This document shows positions 10,701 to 17,251 of a stretch of DNA of 64,000 bases, piece by piece (positions within the stretch are counted from its first letter, which is position 1; every line of letters starts with the position of its first letter). Location: positions 62,001-126,000 of the forward strand of contig JAXLYX010000014.1 of the NCBI GenBank assembly GCA_046351215.1, given 5' to 3'. The position numbers and the translations under genes were made by a program. Source of the DNA: JAXLYX01 sp046351215. Lineage in GTDB: Bacteria > Myxococcota_A > Polyangia > Polyangiales > Houyiibacteriaceae. Below the pieces are notes generated by a model. The model did no database searches, was not told where the DNA came from, and saw only the letters and a list, made by a program, of their open reading frames with translations.

Positions 10701-12970
10701 CGGTCGACGAAGACCGCCGCCGCGCGGAAGCTGAGCGCCACCTTGAGCTTCGGATCGTCCGCGCGCTCGGCCGCTGCGCCGAGCACGTCGACGAGACCCT
10801 CCCAGTCGTGCGCCTCGGCGTAGAGGCCCTCGAGACCGTCCCAGTCCTGGGCGGCGAGGAACGCCTCGCGCAGGGTGCGGAGCGCCCGGCCGTTCTTGGG
10901 ATCGAGTCGCAGCACGCGCTTCCACGCGCTCGCGGCCGCCGACGGATTGCCGAGGTGCTCACCGTAGACCGTGCCGGCCTTCGTGAGGATCTTGATGCGC
11001 TCCGCGTCGTTCGGAGCGTACTCGGCGCGCTTCTCGAGCGCCTCCGTGAGCACCGCCCAATCCTTCTCGCGCTCCGAGAGCTTCTCGAGGGCGTCGAGGG
11101 CGCCGTCCGCCGTCGGGTCCTGCGCGACGATCTCGCGGTACAGGGAGATGGCATCCGCGTAGCGATGGAGCTTCTCGCTCGCGAGCTTGGCGAGCTCGAC
11201 CCGCATCGCGAGCCGCTTGTCGGCATCCGGCTCGAGGTCCGCCTCGCGACGCTGCACGTCGAAGAGCGGCTTCCACGCGCGCTTCTTCGTGTAGATCTCC
11301 TTCAGCTGCTCGATCGCCTCGCGATTCGCGGGATCGACCTCGAGCACCGCCTCGAGCGGCTCCGTCGCCTTGTTGTAGTTGGCGAAGCGCTCGACCCAGA
11401 GCTGGGCCACGCGCATGAAGAGCGCGACCTTCTCGGCCTTGTCCGAGGCCGCCTCGGCCTTCTTGCCGAGCACCTGGATGAGGTCGTTCCAGCGCCCCAT
11501 CGCCTCGAACGTCCGCGACAGCTGATCGAGCGCCTCGGCGTCGTCGGGCTTGACCTGGAGGATGGCGTTGTAGGTGTTGATCACCATCACGTCGAGACGC
11601 ATGTTCTCGCGGTACACACCGACGAGCTCGCGCAGCACCTCGACCTTGCGGTCCTTCTCCGACTCGTCGATCGAGTCGGCTTCCTGCTTCAGGATCTCGA
11701 CGAGCGCGTTCCACTTCTCGCCGCGGCGGTAGAGCTGCTTGAGCGCGTCGCGGGCCTCGGCGTTCTGCGCGTCGGCGCGCTGCACGGCCTTCCACGCCTC
11801 GATGGCCCGCTCCACGTTGCCGCTGTCCTGGGCGGCGCGCGCGAGCTCGACGGCGAGCTTCACCTTCTCGTCGGCCGGACCGGCGACGCGCTGCGCGTCC
11901 CCGAGGATGGTGAGCAGCTTCCCGCTCGGATCGTTCTCGCCGAGGAACTCCCGGTAGAACTGGAGCATGCCGGGATGCGCGGGCTCGATCTTCCGCAGGC
12001 GCGCGAAGTAGGGCTCCGCGAGGTCCGCACGGCCGCGCATGCGCCAGTGGACCATGCCGATCTGCAGCAGGATGCCCTGCTCGCTCTCGATCTTCTGGCG
12101 GACCTTGAGCGCGTCTTCGTAGAGCGCGACGAGGTGATCCCAGTCCTCGCGCTCCGTGAAGTACTCGACGAGGAAGCTGAGCGCCTCTTCGTGCCCGGGC
12201 ACGAAGTCCTGGACCTGCTGGAAGCACTCGGCCGCCTGGTCCTGGTCCTTCTGGGCCGCGAACGAGCGCGCCGCCTGCACGAAGAACGAGACCTTGTCGT
12301 CGCGCGAGCGGGCGTTCTCGGCGGCGCGCTTCAGGAGCGCGGCGAGCTCGGCCGGCTTCTTCCGCTGGCGCAGCGTCAGCGCGTAGAGACGCGCCGCGCG
12401 GGAGTCGCCGGGATCGGATTGGAGCGCCTTCTCGAAGAGCTCGTCGACGTCCTTGTTCTTGCCCTTCTTCTTGTACTGCCACACGAGGCCTGCGGCGCTC
12501 GTGTAGAGCGAAGCCTTGAGCGAGGGCTCGGTCGCGCTCTCGGCTTCCTGCGAGAAGCGCTCGACGATCTGCTTCCAGTTGGCCGCGGCGCCCTCGATCT
12601 GCTCGATCGCCTCCTCGGCATCGAGGTCGTTCGGCACCCACTCGAGCACCTTGCGGTACGCCTCGACGGCCGCGGTGTCGTCGAGCAGCTCCTGGCGACG
12701 CAGCCGCGCGAGCTCGCGGTAGAGGGCGACGAGGAACTCGGGATCGTCCGCGACCATCCCGGTCTCGACGTCGATCAACCCCGCGGCCGCCTCGAACTCG
12801 CCGCGCTGCTCGTGTCGGCCACGCGCGATCTCGATCAGGCGCTGCGGCTGCTCGCCGAGGCGAGCCGGATCCCCGCTCGCGACCGCTTCCCGGAGGCCCT
12901 CGATGGCCTTCTCGTCGTGCGGGTCGGCCTGCAACATCCCGAGGTAGTTCGAAACCGTGAGCGCAGCCAT
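1784..12970 (-). CDS. giant tetratricopeptide-repeat protein (3,728 aa)
   Basis: A single uninterrupted frame of 3,728 codons. From start to end it is built of helical-hairpin repeats with the TPR/HAT pattern: A-x-x-x-Y-x-x-x-L at the first helix, then D-P-x-x-x-x-A-L-x-x-L-x-x-L-Y, then W-x-x-L-x-x-x-L-x-x-R. The pattern recurs roughly every 35-40 residues, with a longer period of about 110-115 residues (three hairpins). From the length this implies on the order of 100 repeats. There is no signal peptide, membrane segment or enzymatic domain that I can see, so it should be a cytoplasmic superhelical scaffold. Start ATG at 12970 has AGGAG 5 nt upstream; a TTGCCA/TAACAT promoter lies about 115 nt further up. 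Downstream, 13 nt away, is the aminotransferase. Function unknown. Its strong Glu/Leu/Ala codon bias keeps the opposite strand open for thousands of bases, which should not be mistaken for genes. Confidence 0.93.
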   Translation of the reverse strand: MAALTVSNYLGMLQADPHDEKAIEGLREAVASGDPARLGEQPQRLIEIARGRHEQRGEFEAAAGLIDVETGMVADDPEFLVALYRELARLRRQELLDDTAAVEAYRKVLEWVPNDLDAEEAIEQIEGAAANWKQIVERFSQEAESATEPSLKASLYTSAAGLVWQYKKKGKNKDVDELFEKALQSDPGDSRAARLYALTLRQRKKPAELAALLKRAAENARSRDDKVSFFVQAARSFAAQKDQDQAAECFQQVQDFVPGHEEALSFLVEYFTEREDWDHLVALYEDALKVRQKIESEQGILLQIGMVHWRMRGRADLAEPYFARLRKIEPAHPGMLQFYREFLGENDPSGKLLTILGDAQRVAGPADEKVKLAVELARAAQDSGNVERAIEAWKAVQRADAQNAEARDALKQLYRRGEKWNALVEILKQEADSIDESEKDRKVEVLRELVGVYRENMRLDVMVINTYNAILQVKPDDAEALDQLSRTFEAMGRWNDLIQVLGKKAEAASDKAEKVALFMRVAQLWVERFANYNKATEPLEAVLEVDPANREAIEQLKEIYTKKRAWKPLFDVQRREADLEPDADKRLAMRVELAKLASEKLHRYADAISLYREIVAQDPTADGALDALEKLSEREKDWAVLTEALEKRAEYAPNDAERIKILTKAGTVYGEHLGNPSAAASAWKRVLRLDPKNGRALRTLREAFLAAQDWDGLEGLYAEAHDWEGLVDVLGAAAERADDPKLKVALSFRAAAVFVDRIGEPHRAFRNYERILSVEPKNAQAAAALAPIYEREEKWPRLVGLLEVLLDAVPADGSAAERLALISRIRDICLGKLNDPVSGFLWAVRGYEVAPTEPSVLTALERAADAANAHDDLAKVLLARLPKAEAHEQLALRRRIAALAGERLGKPEEAITQLREILAANPRDAEATAVLDRLYRREQRHADLASLYEHRLGQAADDAERYVLLGEIAELEEKTLGRPEEAAQHYRSILEIDSTDANALAALDRLADAAGRYTELANILGRRHDVVESDGERLSILVRLGDVYRVHLARPDLAIGSYEAALQLDRGNEGAVRGLEALIEAHPQYALQSGRLLEAPYTRRGEFKKLHALLESRLAATQDEEERRELRLRLADLSASELGDPSAAYSSLEAAFLDRPHEMELWDRLAGAAEAASRQEDLAKAYALAIESGQLDDADAAELARRVADVYDVVLGRPADAESFHKRVLSVDPLGDRSFLALKELYTNQERWDDLQSLYRVRIAETVDGDQKLELLLQVCFLFEEILDDPERAIVAYQEVLDLEPSHAGSRKALDRLYRRTGRWRELLGLLRHDLDQAEGPPALELTYEIGTLHEQKLSEPQQAVDSYELVLQKSPSHQRAQEALERLLEVPSQRQRVAQILEPVHESQYAWAKLAHVLDVELEFERDPGARVALLTRLARIREERLQDLAGAFDALARAVEADPGDAEVRKQLARIAMGTNRQRDRAAVLEKSVAAADATYLKAELLGEIAALFVNDERDLDSAESAFQRLIAVDPENAEVVLDASRALERIHLERGNHAALVEDLRRQVRFESSDDVRKALLVRLGDLLELSLEDVPAAIAAHNERLELDPSDLSALSALERLYQQTSQWEPLIEVLEKREALVDGALEQRDLVFRVGTIRETQLGDVDGAIGSYNDVLSRFGRDPEAMVALARLYEKAARWQDLYDVLEMQLEIEGDANRRAELRFRCGELLRTKLGAVDRAIEAYMDVLAQVPGHAGAVEALEDVLTGDGRETRVSAAKALVPHYQSRAMYGELVSALCVAAETDDPVDKLDSLRRAAEVADVGLGDAAQAFDLQGRSVRVGLSESELGRMLADLERLARAAGKQRDHVALLVEIVPDIVDGDLQVETMMKIARTAREELGDVALSKAYYAKVLEFQPEHRQALDALDQLHRESGDHASLLEVVRRKAEIAESPAARVAELLRVAQLCEESLSDLPSAIDALEQVLSEQAVPEAWLGLERLYTKAERFSDLAGLYERMLDAAAGPPSELRYKLGRVHLDHLRDPEMAIEQFRTTMQSDPGHLATIETLEGLLAEETHRGAAAEILEPVYMQKMQWPKLAAALEARLTVETELTVRKDLHRRLGQLHEDYREDLPAAMEAYARLFREDPTDKDVWEILARLARAQGRFERLADIYAEALSGIEMDEPATAELAGITARLYDERVNDAAKAAPFYARALRFDPTDRASFDALESVYRRTNGWDDLLGLYRERVDVAESDAERVSLLHRIAGVEETQKENVDAAIDAYRQAVEIDPQDRPAVDSLDRLFTGSQRWQDLADLLRFRVEQSQSSVEQNEHRHRLGQLLAGPLEDYEGALDVFEEVVNVDPLHGATIQALEQLVMREDQRLRITQILEPIYRRTDEWMKLIAIWEAQVELTQEAHEKARLLGEIGRMHETRGRDAGLAFHAWARAFAVDPHDETARGEIDRIAGGAGAWNELVEAYERGIAAAGDDAALVSQLLATVARIHDEKRGDPRSAIETYERLLAHDPNDPSPLDALEALHTLVGDWNGLVDVLGRKVELTYDATERAELLRRMGSVLEELIGDSAKAVEAYAKAAGEDPQDPVALEALDRLYATANEHSKLAEVLERRANVETDDSLRIEIWLRLAQLAETQLASPERAIEALTQVTGIDPRNTEAIGSLVRLYERKAQWSDLLDVLRTQAEMVGPAEKVAIVHRTGEVLERRLDDVLESLSAYEQALSLDPRHEPSIAALLRIAQLEDYRERAVEIVEPLLRDQARWDDLASVLSLRAETAGDPLDKRDRLRALAEVHERGRNDKAKAFEVLGLAFAEDASDESLVEDLERLATELGSFAELADALASRASTAPDPEVARSLYVRLARIAEQRLGDDVRAIEAYSRALEQVGDDPELLLALDRLHQKTEGWSELAGVLERRVDQTSDPAERAQLLVRLGRLRLEKFEDQRGAFAAFRDVVEAAPDHLEARSALESLVENPGLGLEVVEVLDAAYRQTGALDRIPALYEVRIARAESSSERVGMYHELAQLEEQELRQPAKALAALRKAFELDPRDTGVLAEIERLADTCSAWDGLRGLVEAVTSASDADREMRRELNVRAAGWYTDKLGDHAAAEACLRAALAADVETPEAHEKLVALLRAPGRAADLVAALRAWAESDSDEFGKKERLREAARIAEAELSDHEIAGTCLSSLLDIDGGDVEALADLSRIRAAQGRHAEVAELLVRRIDVEMSPEARLDLRRQLAALYAGPLDDVAQATDAYRGILDEEPTDLAAMSALEQIYEKGKKWDDLRDLIERRLDVASTDAERIAARVRLARLSEQAFGKRAEAMSQLREILEMDPSNEEALDELERLLAAEGQWDELVEQTERRIASAGGEKAVGLLVRLAAIHGENRKDAAKAIETHERILSVDPRREASLRALVAAHEKAGDSARTADALDRLLPVLGVAEALGTCLSLAKLAEEKLGDAARAEGALRRALSLDASHEPARSALKALFERHGRHAELAEMLGAEAEALEAVDKKVDAYKRIASIHLDKLGDAGGAAAYLERASKLVPEDREILLPLCDLYIRAGRGSDAVPVLRQIIASFGTKRTKEVATYHHRLGNALEAMGDLPGALEQYDAAFKVDLTSVAVLRDLGRITHQTGDFDRAQKTFRALLLQKLGPDAGISKGDVYFYLGDISAKQGDKPKAISMLERAIAEDKGHAKASELLAQLKG

Positions 12971-13090
12971 CCGAGCTCCTACCGTGCTTGCACGAGACGT
13001 GGGGCCGATGCGTCTCCGAGACGCTCGACCCGCCGCGAAAAGTCCAATGATCCTGCGAAGAAAGGACGCCGCAGAGCGCCAGGGGACAGG

Positions 13091-13120
13091 ATGTTACCGG
13101 CGGGCCGGATCGCGTGGCAA
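13091..13120 (-). promoter_or_regulatory. candidate promoter of the giant TPR gene
   Basis: Read on the minus strand: -35 TTGCCA (13115-13120, 5 of 6 to consensus), 18-nt spacer, -10 TAACAT (13091-13096, 4 of 6). It sits in the 296-nt divergent gap between the TPR gene (start 12970) and HMG-CoA lyase (start 13267). It would give a leader of roughly 115 nt ending in AGGAG. The rest of this gap holds a TATCAT at 13204-13209 facing the lyase, without a convincing -35. Confidence 0.5.
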
Positions 13121-13266
13121 GCACTGTTTCCCGAGGCTCGTCTCGCCCTTCCGGACGAGTTTCGCGAAGCGACGGATCGTGCGGCCGTAGCGGGGGATTC
13201 CGCTATCATGACCTCACGTGGTCGAGGCCGCGCGGTGCACGCGCGGAGGCCCCCGAGGAGAGTCCG

Positions 13267-14187
13267 ATGGCCCTGTTCGCCAACCTGCCCAAGCGCGTCT
13301 CGATCTACGAGGTCTCGCCTCGCGATGGGCTCCAGAACGAGAGCGCCCAGGTGGCCACGCATTCGAAGGTCCGCCTGATCGAAGCCCTCGTCGTCGCCGG
13401 GCTCCGCCGGATCGAGGTCACGAGCTTCGTCTCGGCGAAGTGGGTTCCGCAGATGGCGGACGCCGACCAGGTCTTCCGGATGCTCGGCCGCTACCCCGGG
13501 GTGACCTTCAGCGCCCTCTGCCCGAACGGTCGGGGGCTCGAGCGCGCCCGCGCCGCCGGCGTGAACGAGGTGGCGGTCTTCCTCAGCTCGAGCGAGACGC
13601 ACAACCAGAAGAACGTGAACAAGACCGTCGCCGAGACGCTGAAGGCCTTCGACGAGGTGATCGAGCCCGCCCAGAAGCTCGGGATGAAGGTCCGCGGCTA
13701 CGTCTCGACGGTGTGGGGCTGCCCGTACGAGGGCGAGGTGCCGCCCGAGAAGTCGCTCGTGATCGCGCAGGAGCTGCTCTCGCGCGGCTGCTACCAGGTC
13801 TCGCTCGGCGACACGATCGGCGTGGGCACGCCCCTGCAGACCCGACGCATCCTCGAGCTCTTCCTCTCGCACGTGGAGCCCGAGAAGATCGCCCTCCACC
13901 TGCACGACACGCGCGGCACGGCCCTCGCGAACGTCATGGTCGGCCTCGAGATGGGCATCACGAACTACGACTCGAGCGTCGCAGGCCTCGGCGGGTGTCC
14001 CTACGCGCCCGGCGCGGCCGGCAACCTGGCGACGGAGGACCTCGTGTACACGCTCCAGGGCATGGGCGTCGAGACGGGCGTGGATCTCGAGAAGCTCTGG
14101 CTCGGCGGTCAGGTCGCCGAGGCGATCGTCGGGCGCGAGCTGCCCGGCAAGGTCCACCAGGCCGGGGTTCGCTCGCTGCGCCAGTAG
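13267..14187 (+). CDS. mvaB: hydroxymethylglutaryl-CoA lyase
   Basis: 306 residues, the usual length. HMG-CoA lyase cleaves 3-hydroxy-3-methylglutaryl-CoA to acetyl-CoA and acetoacetate, the last step of leucine catabolism and ketogenesis. Family signatures of the DRE-TIM barrel are clear: S-P-R-D-G-L-Q-N-E near the N-terminus (substrate and metal Asp), H-L-H-D-T-R-G (metal His pair), and the active-site cysteine loop G-L-G-G-C-P-Y-A-P-G-A near the C-terminus, which separates HMG-CoA lyases from isopropylmalate and homocitrate synthases. The ATG at 13267 (MALFANLP) is chosen because GAGGAG lies 7 nt before it and homologues begin at this point; an upstream in-frame start would add a non-homologous 51-residue leader. 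No leucine or isovalerate genes are adjacent, so the gene stands alone. Confidence 0.93.
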   Translation: MALFANLPKRVSIYEVSPRDGLQNESAQVATHSKVRLIEALVVAGLRRIEVTSFVSAKWVPQMADADQVFRMLGRYPGVTFSALCPNGRGLERARAAGVNEVAVFLSSSETHNQKNVNKTVAETLKAFDEVIEPAQKLGMKVRGYVSTVWGCPYEGEVPPEKSLVIAQELLSRGCYQVSLGDTIGVGTPLQTRRILELFLSHVEPEKIALHLHDTRGTALANVMVGLEMGITNYDSSVAGLGGCPYAPGAAGNLATEDLVYTLQGMGVETGVDLEKLWLGGQVAEAIVGRELPGKVHQAGVRSLRQ

Positions 14188-14199
14188 GCCCGCCCGGGG

Positions 14200-15996
14200 C
14201 TAGGGCTCGAAGACGAGCTCGAGGGTTCCCGCCCCGGGGTCGGCCTCGCCCTCGCGGGCGCCGTAGAGACACACGCCGCCCGCGCCCTCGTCGGATCGCG
14301 TCACGATCGAGAGTCGGTGCGTGCGGAGGCCTCCGCCGAAGAGGCGCGCGAGCAGGGCCCGGTCGTCGACGACGAGCTCCACGAGGTGCCCGTGTCCGTC
14401 GTCGACGGGCGCGAGCACGGTGCCGAGGGAACGACCGTCGATGCGGAGCTCGAGCCGGCTCGTCTCGGACGCGTCCGCGCCGATGCCCTCGCCGTCGAGC
14501 TCGGAGCTCGCGCGGAGACGGATTCGCAACGTACGGGGCGGGCCTCTCGAGGGAGGCGCGGCGAAGAGGTACGAGAGCTCGCCCGCGCCGGCCCCGTAGA
14601 GCTGGTCGCCGGCCTCTCCCCGGTAGAGCCCCGCGAGCTCGAAGCGCGCGCGGTGGAATCCGAAGACGTCGATGGCGAGCGTGCGCGTCCCTCCTTCCCG
14701 CCGCCACGCATGCGCGCGGACGCCGGGCCCGACGAGGGTGCGACGGGCCCGGAAGAGGGGCCGCTCGAGCGCCGGATTCGGCACCACGGGGTCCGGGCGC
14801 ACCCGACGCACGTGCGCGGCCGCCTCGCGGAGCAGACGACGGGCGACGCCCCCGGCCGCGCCCTCCCCGTCGCCCGCGTGCACCGTGTGACGGCGGACCG
14901 GGTTCGTGGCCGGCTCGTAGATCCACACGAGCGCGCCCGCGACGCCACGACGCTCGATCGCGTCGAGGAACACGCGCATCCACCGCTCCCGGGTCCGCCC
15001 GTGGAGCTCGGCCCGCGATCCGTCGAAGCCGAATTCGCCGACGACGAGCGGCTTGTGGACGACGCCGTGCGCGAGCGCGATGCGGTCGTCGAGCCAAGCG
15101 CGGAGGAGGCGCTCCGTGGTGACGCGCGCGTCGCCGAGGGGATAGGCGTGCGCGTCCGCGTAGTCGACGCTCGGCAGCGACGCGACGCGCGCCCACACGG
15201 CCCGCTCGCGCTCGGTGTCGTAACCGATGTGCCCCGCGGACACGAGGTGATGGGGATCGAGCGACTTCACGTAGCGCGCCTGGGCGTCGACCCAGGCGAC
15301 GAGCGCGTCGGCGTCGTGGGCCGTCGCCGCCGAGACCTCGTTCGCGAGCTCCCACGCGAGGATCGTCGGATCGTCCGCGTAGGCCTCTCCCGTCAGGGAG
15401 CTCACCCGCGTCACGACGCGCCGGACGTGCTCGCGGTAGAGCTCGGTGAAGCGCTCGGATCGATAGAGCACGCCGAGCTCGGTCGACCGCACGTGGCCGC
15501 CACGGTCCCTCCCGAGCCCGGGCTCGGACCAGCGTGCGTAGGCGTCGAAGCCGCCATAGTCCCGCCATCGGTTCGAGAGCACGACGACGACGCGAAGGCC
15601 ACGGGCCCGCGCCTCGACGAGCACCCGATCGAGGTGCACGAACGAATCCTCGAGCCAGCCCTCCTCGCCTCGGCGGAACGCGTAGTCGCGCACGTAGTCC
15701 GGAGCGTCCGCGCTCGCCTCGCCGAGCGCCCAGAGACGGACGACGCGCAGCCCGTCGGCCGCGACCGCGTCGAGGACCGGCCCGACGGCCGCGCGCTCGC
15801 GCGGGCCGTGCATGATCGAGACGTTGGCCCCGAGGAATCGGAAGGGCGCGTCGCCGACGACGAGCTCGCCGTTGCGCACCTCGACGAAATCCTCGGCGCG
15901 GGCGGTCGATGCCGCGGCCCACGCGACGAGGAGCGCCGCGAGGACGCGCAGGACGGCTCCGCCCGCGAGCCGCGACGACGCCGGTCCCGAGTCCAC
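14200..15996 (-). CDS. secreted GH5-like glycoside hydrolase (mannanase/cellulase type)
   Basis: 598 residues from GTG 15996. Residues 1-34 form a signal peptide (hydrophobic core VLRVLAALLVAWAAA, A-R-A cleavage). A (beta/alpha)8-type domain follows from about residue 40 to 390. Two catalytic signatures of GH5/GH-A clan enzymes are visible: W-E-L-A-N-E with N219-E220 as the acid/base, and V-V-G-E-F-G with E321 as nucleophile. The C-terminal 200 residues look like a beta-rich accessory domain. Known members cleave beta-mannans or related beta-glycans; the exact substrate cannot be read. The GTG is preferred because it gives a proper signal peptide and has GAGG 5 nt upstream. It starts 7 nt after the stop of the lipoprotein gene, so the two are one operon. 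Likely exported to degrade polysaccharide. Confidence 0.8.
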   Translation of the reverse strand: MDSGPASSRLAGGAVLRVLAALLVAWAAASTARAEDFVEVRNGELVVGDAPFRFLGANVSIMHGPRERAAVGPVLDAVAADGLRVVRLWALGEASADAPDYVRDYAFRRGEEGWLEDSFVHLDRVLVEARARGLRVVVVLSNRWRDYGGFDAYARWSEPGLGRDRGGHVRSTELGVLYRSERFTELYREHVRRVVTRVSSLTGEAYADDPTILAWELANEVSAATAHDADALVAWVDAQARYVKSLDPHHLVSAGHIGYDTERERAVWARVASLPSVDYADAHAYPLGDARVTTERLLRAWLDDRIALAHGVVHKPLVVGEFGFDGSRAELHGRTRERWMRVFLDAIERRGVAGALVWIYEPATNPVRRHTVHAGDGEGAAGGVARRLLREAAAHVRRVRPDPVVPNPALERPLFRARRTLVGPGVRAHAWRREGGTRTLAIDVFGFHRARFELAGLYRGEAGDQLYGAGAGELSYLFAAPPSRGPPRTLRIRLRASSELDGEGIGADASETSRLELRIDGRSLGTVLAPVDDGHGHLVELVVDDRALLARLFGGGLRTHRLSIVTRSDEGAGGVCLYGAREGEADPGAGTLELVFEP

Positions 15997-16003
15997 GTTC
16001 GCC

Positions 16004-17212
16004 TCAGAGCACGTCGGTCCGACGCAGCTCGCCGTCCTCGCACTGGAAGCGATGGAGCACCACCTCGCCGCCCCGCGGCGTCGCCACGAGGAGGGAGGCT
16101 CCGGTCCAGACCGCACGCGAGCGGGGCGGCGCGATCCGCTCTGGGAAGAGCACCTCGACGTGGGCCATCGGCGCGTCGAGCTTGATCCGCATGCCGTAGT
16201 CGCGACCGGTTTCGACGACGGGCCGGTCGCCCTCGCACGAGAGCGCGAGGCGATCCATCGCGAGAGGCCGGAGCGCGTCCGCTCCGCGCGAGAGGCGCGC
16301 TCCAGCGCGTCCTCCGGCGCACGCCCCCGAGACGACGACCTCGTCGCCGACGCTGAAGAGCGAGTCCGGCTCGCATCCCGGGAGCACGTGATCGGCCCGC
16401 GCGTACTCGGGCTCGAACTGGATCGAATAGACCGCCGTGCTGGGTCGCCCCTCCTCGAGCGCGCAGACGCCGTAGTGCCAGCGGCCCTGCGCGGACGCGA
16501 AGCCGACCACGGCGTTGGGGCACGGGCTCGGCACCGACAGGGGCACGCCGCGGGCGACGAAGCCGTCGGGGGAGAGCTCGGCGACCGAGAACGCGGTGCA
16601 CGCGCCCGCGGCCGGATCGGGGCAGGTGGTCTCCGCCCCGCGGAGCAGGGCGACGAAGCGTCCGTCCTGCGCGCCACCGATGGCGACGTAGCCGCGCCCG
16701 CCGACGACGCGACGCTCGGTCGCTCCGAAGGTCCGGGTCGGCGAGAAGCTCCCCGACTGCGCCTCGCCGACGGCGCCCTGGAGCGACAGCACGGTCTGAT
16801 CCCGGCCGACCCAGACGACGCCGACCCTTCCCCCGCCCGTCGCGATCGCGACCTCGACGGCGTCGGGCGCGACGGTGAACGCGGAGACCTCGCCGCGCGC
16901 GACCGGGGGCTGGAAGATGCGGATGTCCTGTCGGACGATCGTGCCGAAACGATCGAGGAGGACGCCCTTCACGCCGCCGCCGGCGGTGGCGGGCTGGCCC
17001 CAGGCGAGGAACGCGCCTCCCGCGACGGGCGCGATGTCGAAGGCCGACGGCGAGGCGACCGCACGCGGCGCGGCGACGGGCGGCCGCTCGATCGGGATGG
17101 CGGGCGGACGCGGCGGCGGCGGCGGCTCCTCGCGATGGCATCCGACGAGGGTCAATGCGGCGAGGAGCAGGCCGAGCGGGCGGGACCTCGGTGGCTTGGG
17201 CGTCGCGGTCAT
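16004..17212 (-). CDS. lipoprotein, beta-propeller-like, function unknown
   Basis: 402 residues. The N-terminus has a lipoprotein signal (T-L-V-G-C lipobox, Cys 25) followed by a Pro-rich linker. The remainder is a series of short beta-type blocks (G-G-A-F-L-A-W-G, R-V-G-V-V-W-V-G, Y-V-A-I-G-G) with several Cys residues, as in secreted beta-propeller or sandwich domains. I recognise no family with certainty. It is transcribed divergently from the M18 aminopeptidase (39-nt gap) and is followed after 7 nt by the GH5-like glycosidase, so an envelope-attached partner of that enzyme is a reasonable guess. The ATG at 17212 is the only start that gives a lipoprotein signal. Confidence 0.75.
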   Translation of the reverse strand: MTATPKPPRSRPLGLLLAALTLVGCHREEPPPPPRPPAIPIERPPVAAPRAVASPSAFDIAPVAGGAFLAWGQPATAGGGVKGVLLDRFGTIVRQDIRIFQPPVARGEVSAFTVAPDAVEVAIATGGGRVGVVWVGRDQTVLSLQGAVGEAQSGSFSPTRTFGATERRVVGGRGYVAIGGAQDGRFVALLRGAETTCPDPAAGACTAFSVAELSPDGFVARGVPLSVPSPCPNAVVGFASAQGRWHYGVCALEEGRPSTAVYSIQFEPEYARADHVLPGCEPDSLFSVGDEVVVSGACAGGRAGARLSRGADALRPLAMDRLALSCEGDRPVVETGRDYGMRIKLDAPMAHVEVLFPERIAPPRSRAVWTGASLLVATPRGGEVVLHRFQCEDGELRRTDVL

Positions 17213-17251
17213 CGGGTCCCATGGTGCCACAGGCCGGAGTACGATGGGCCC

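Noticed and set aside
13204..13209. TATCAT as the -10 of HMG-CoA lyase
   Set aside because: No -35 at 16-18 nt upstream; leader would be 57 nt. Not enough to list as a promoter.
1736..13378. Very long plus-strand reading frames (1,482 and 2,261 codons) opposite the TPR gene
   Set aside because: They are open because the TPR gene uses GC-ending Glu, Leu and Ala codons, so the antisense stop triplets TTA, CTA and TCA are almost absent. The translations are low-complexity Arg/Glu/Leu sequence without domains or ribosome sites.
14317..16185. Plus-strand frame of 622 codons opposite the GH5-like gene
   Set aside because: Composition is that of an antisense shadow and it conflicts with the well-supported signal peptide, catalytic motifs and operon on the minus strand.
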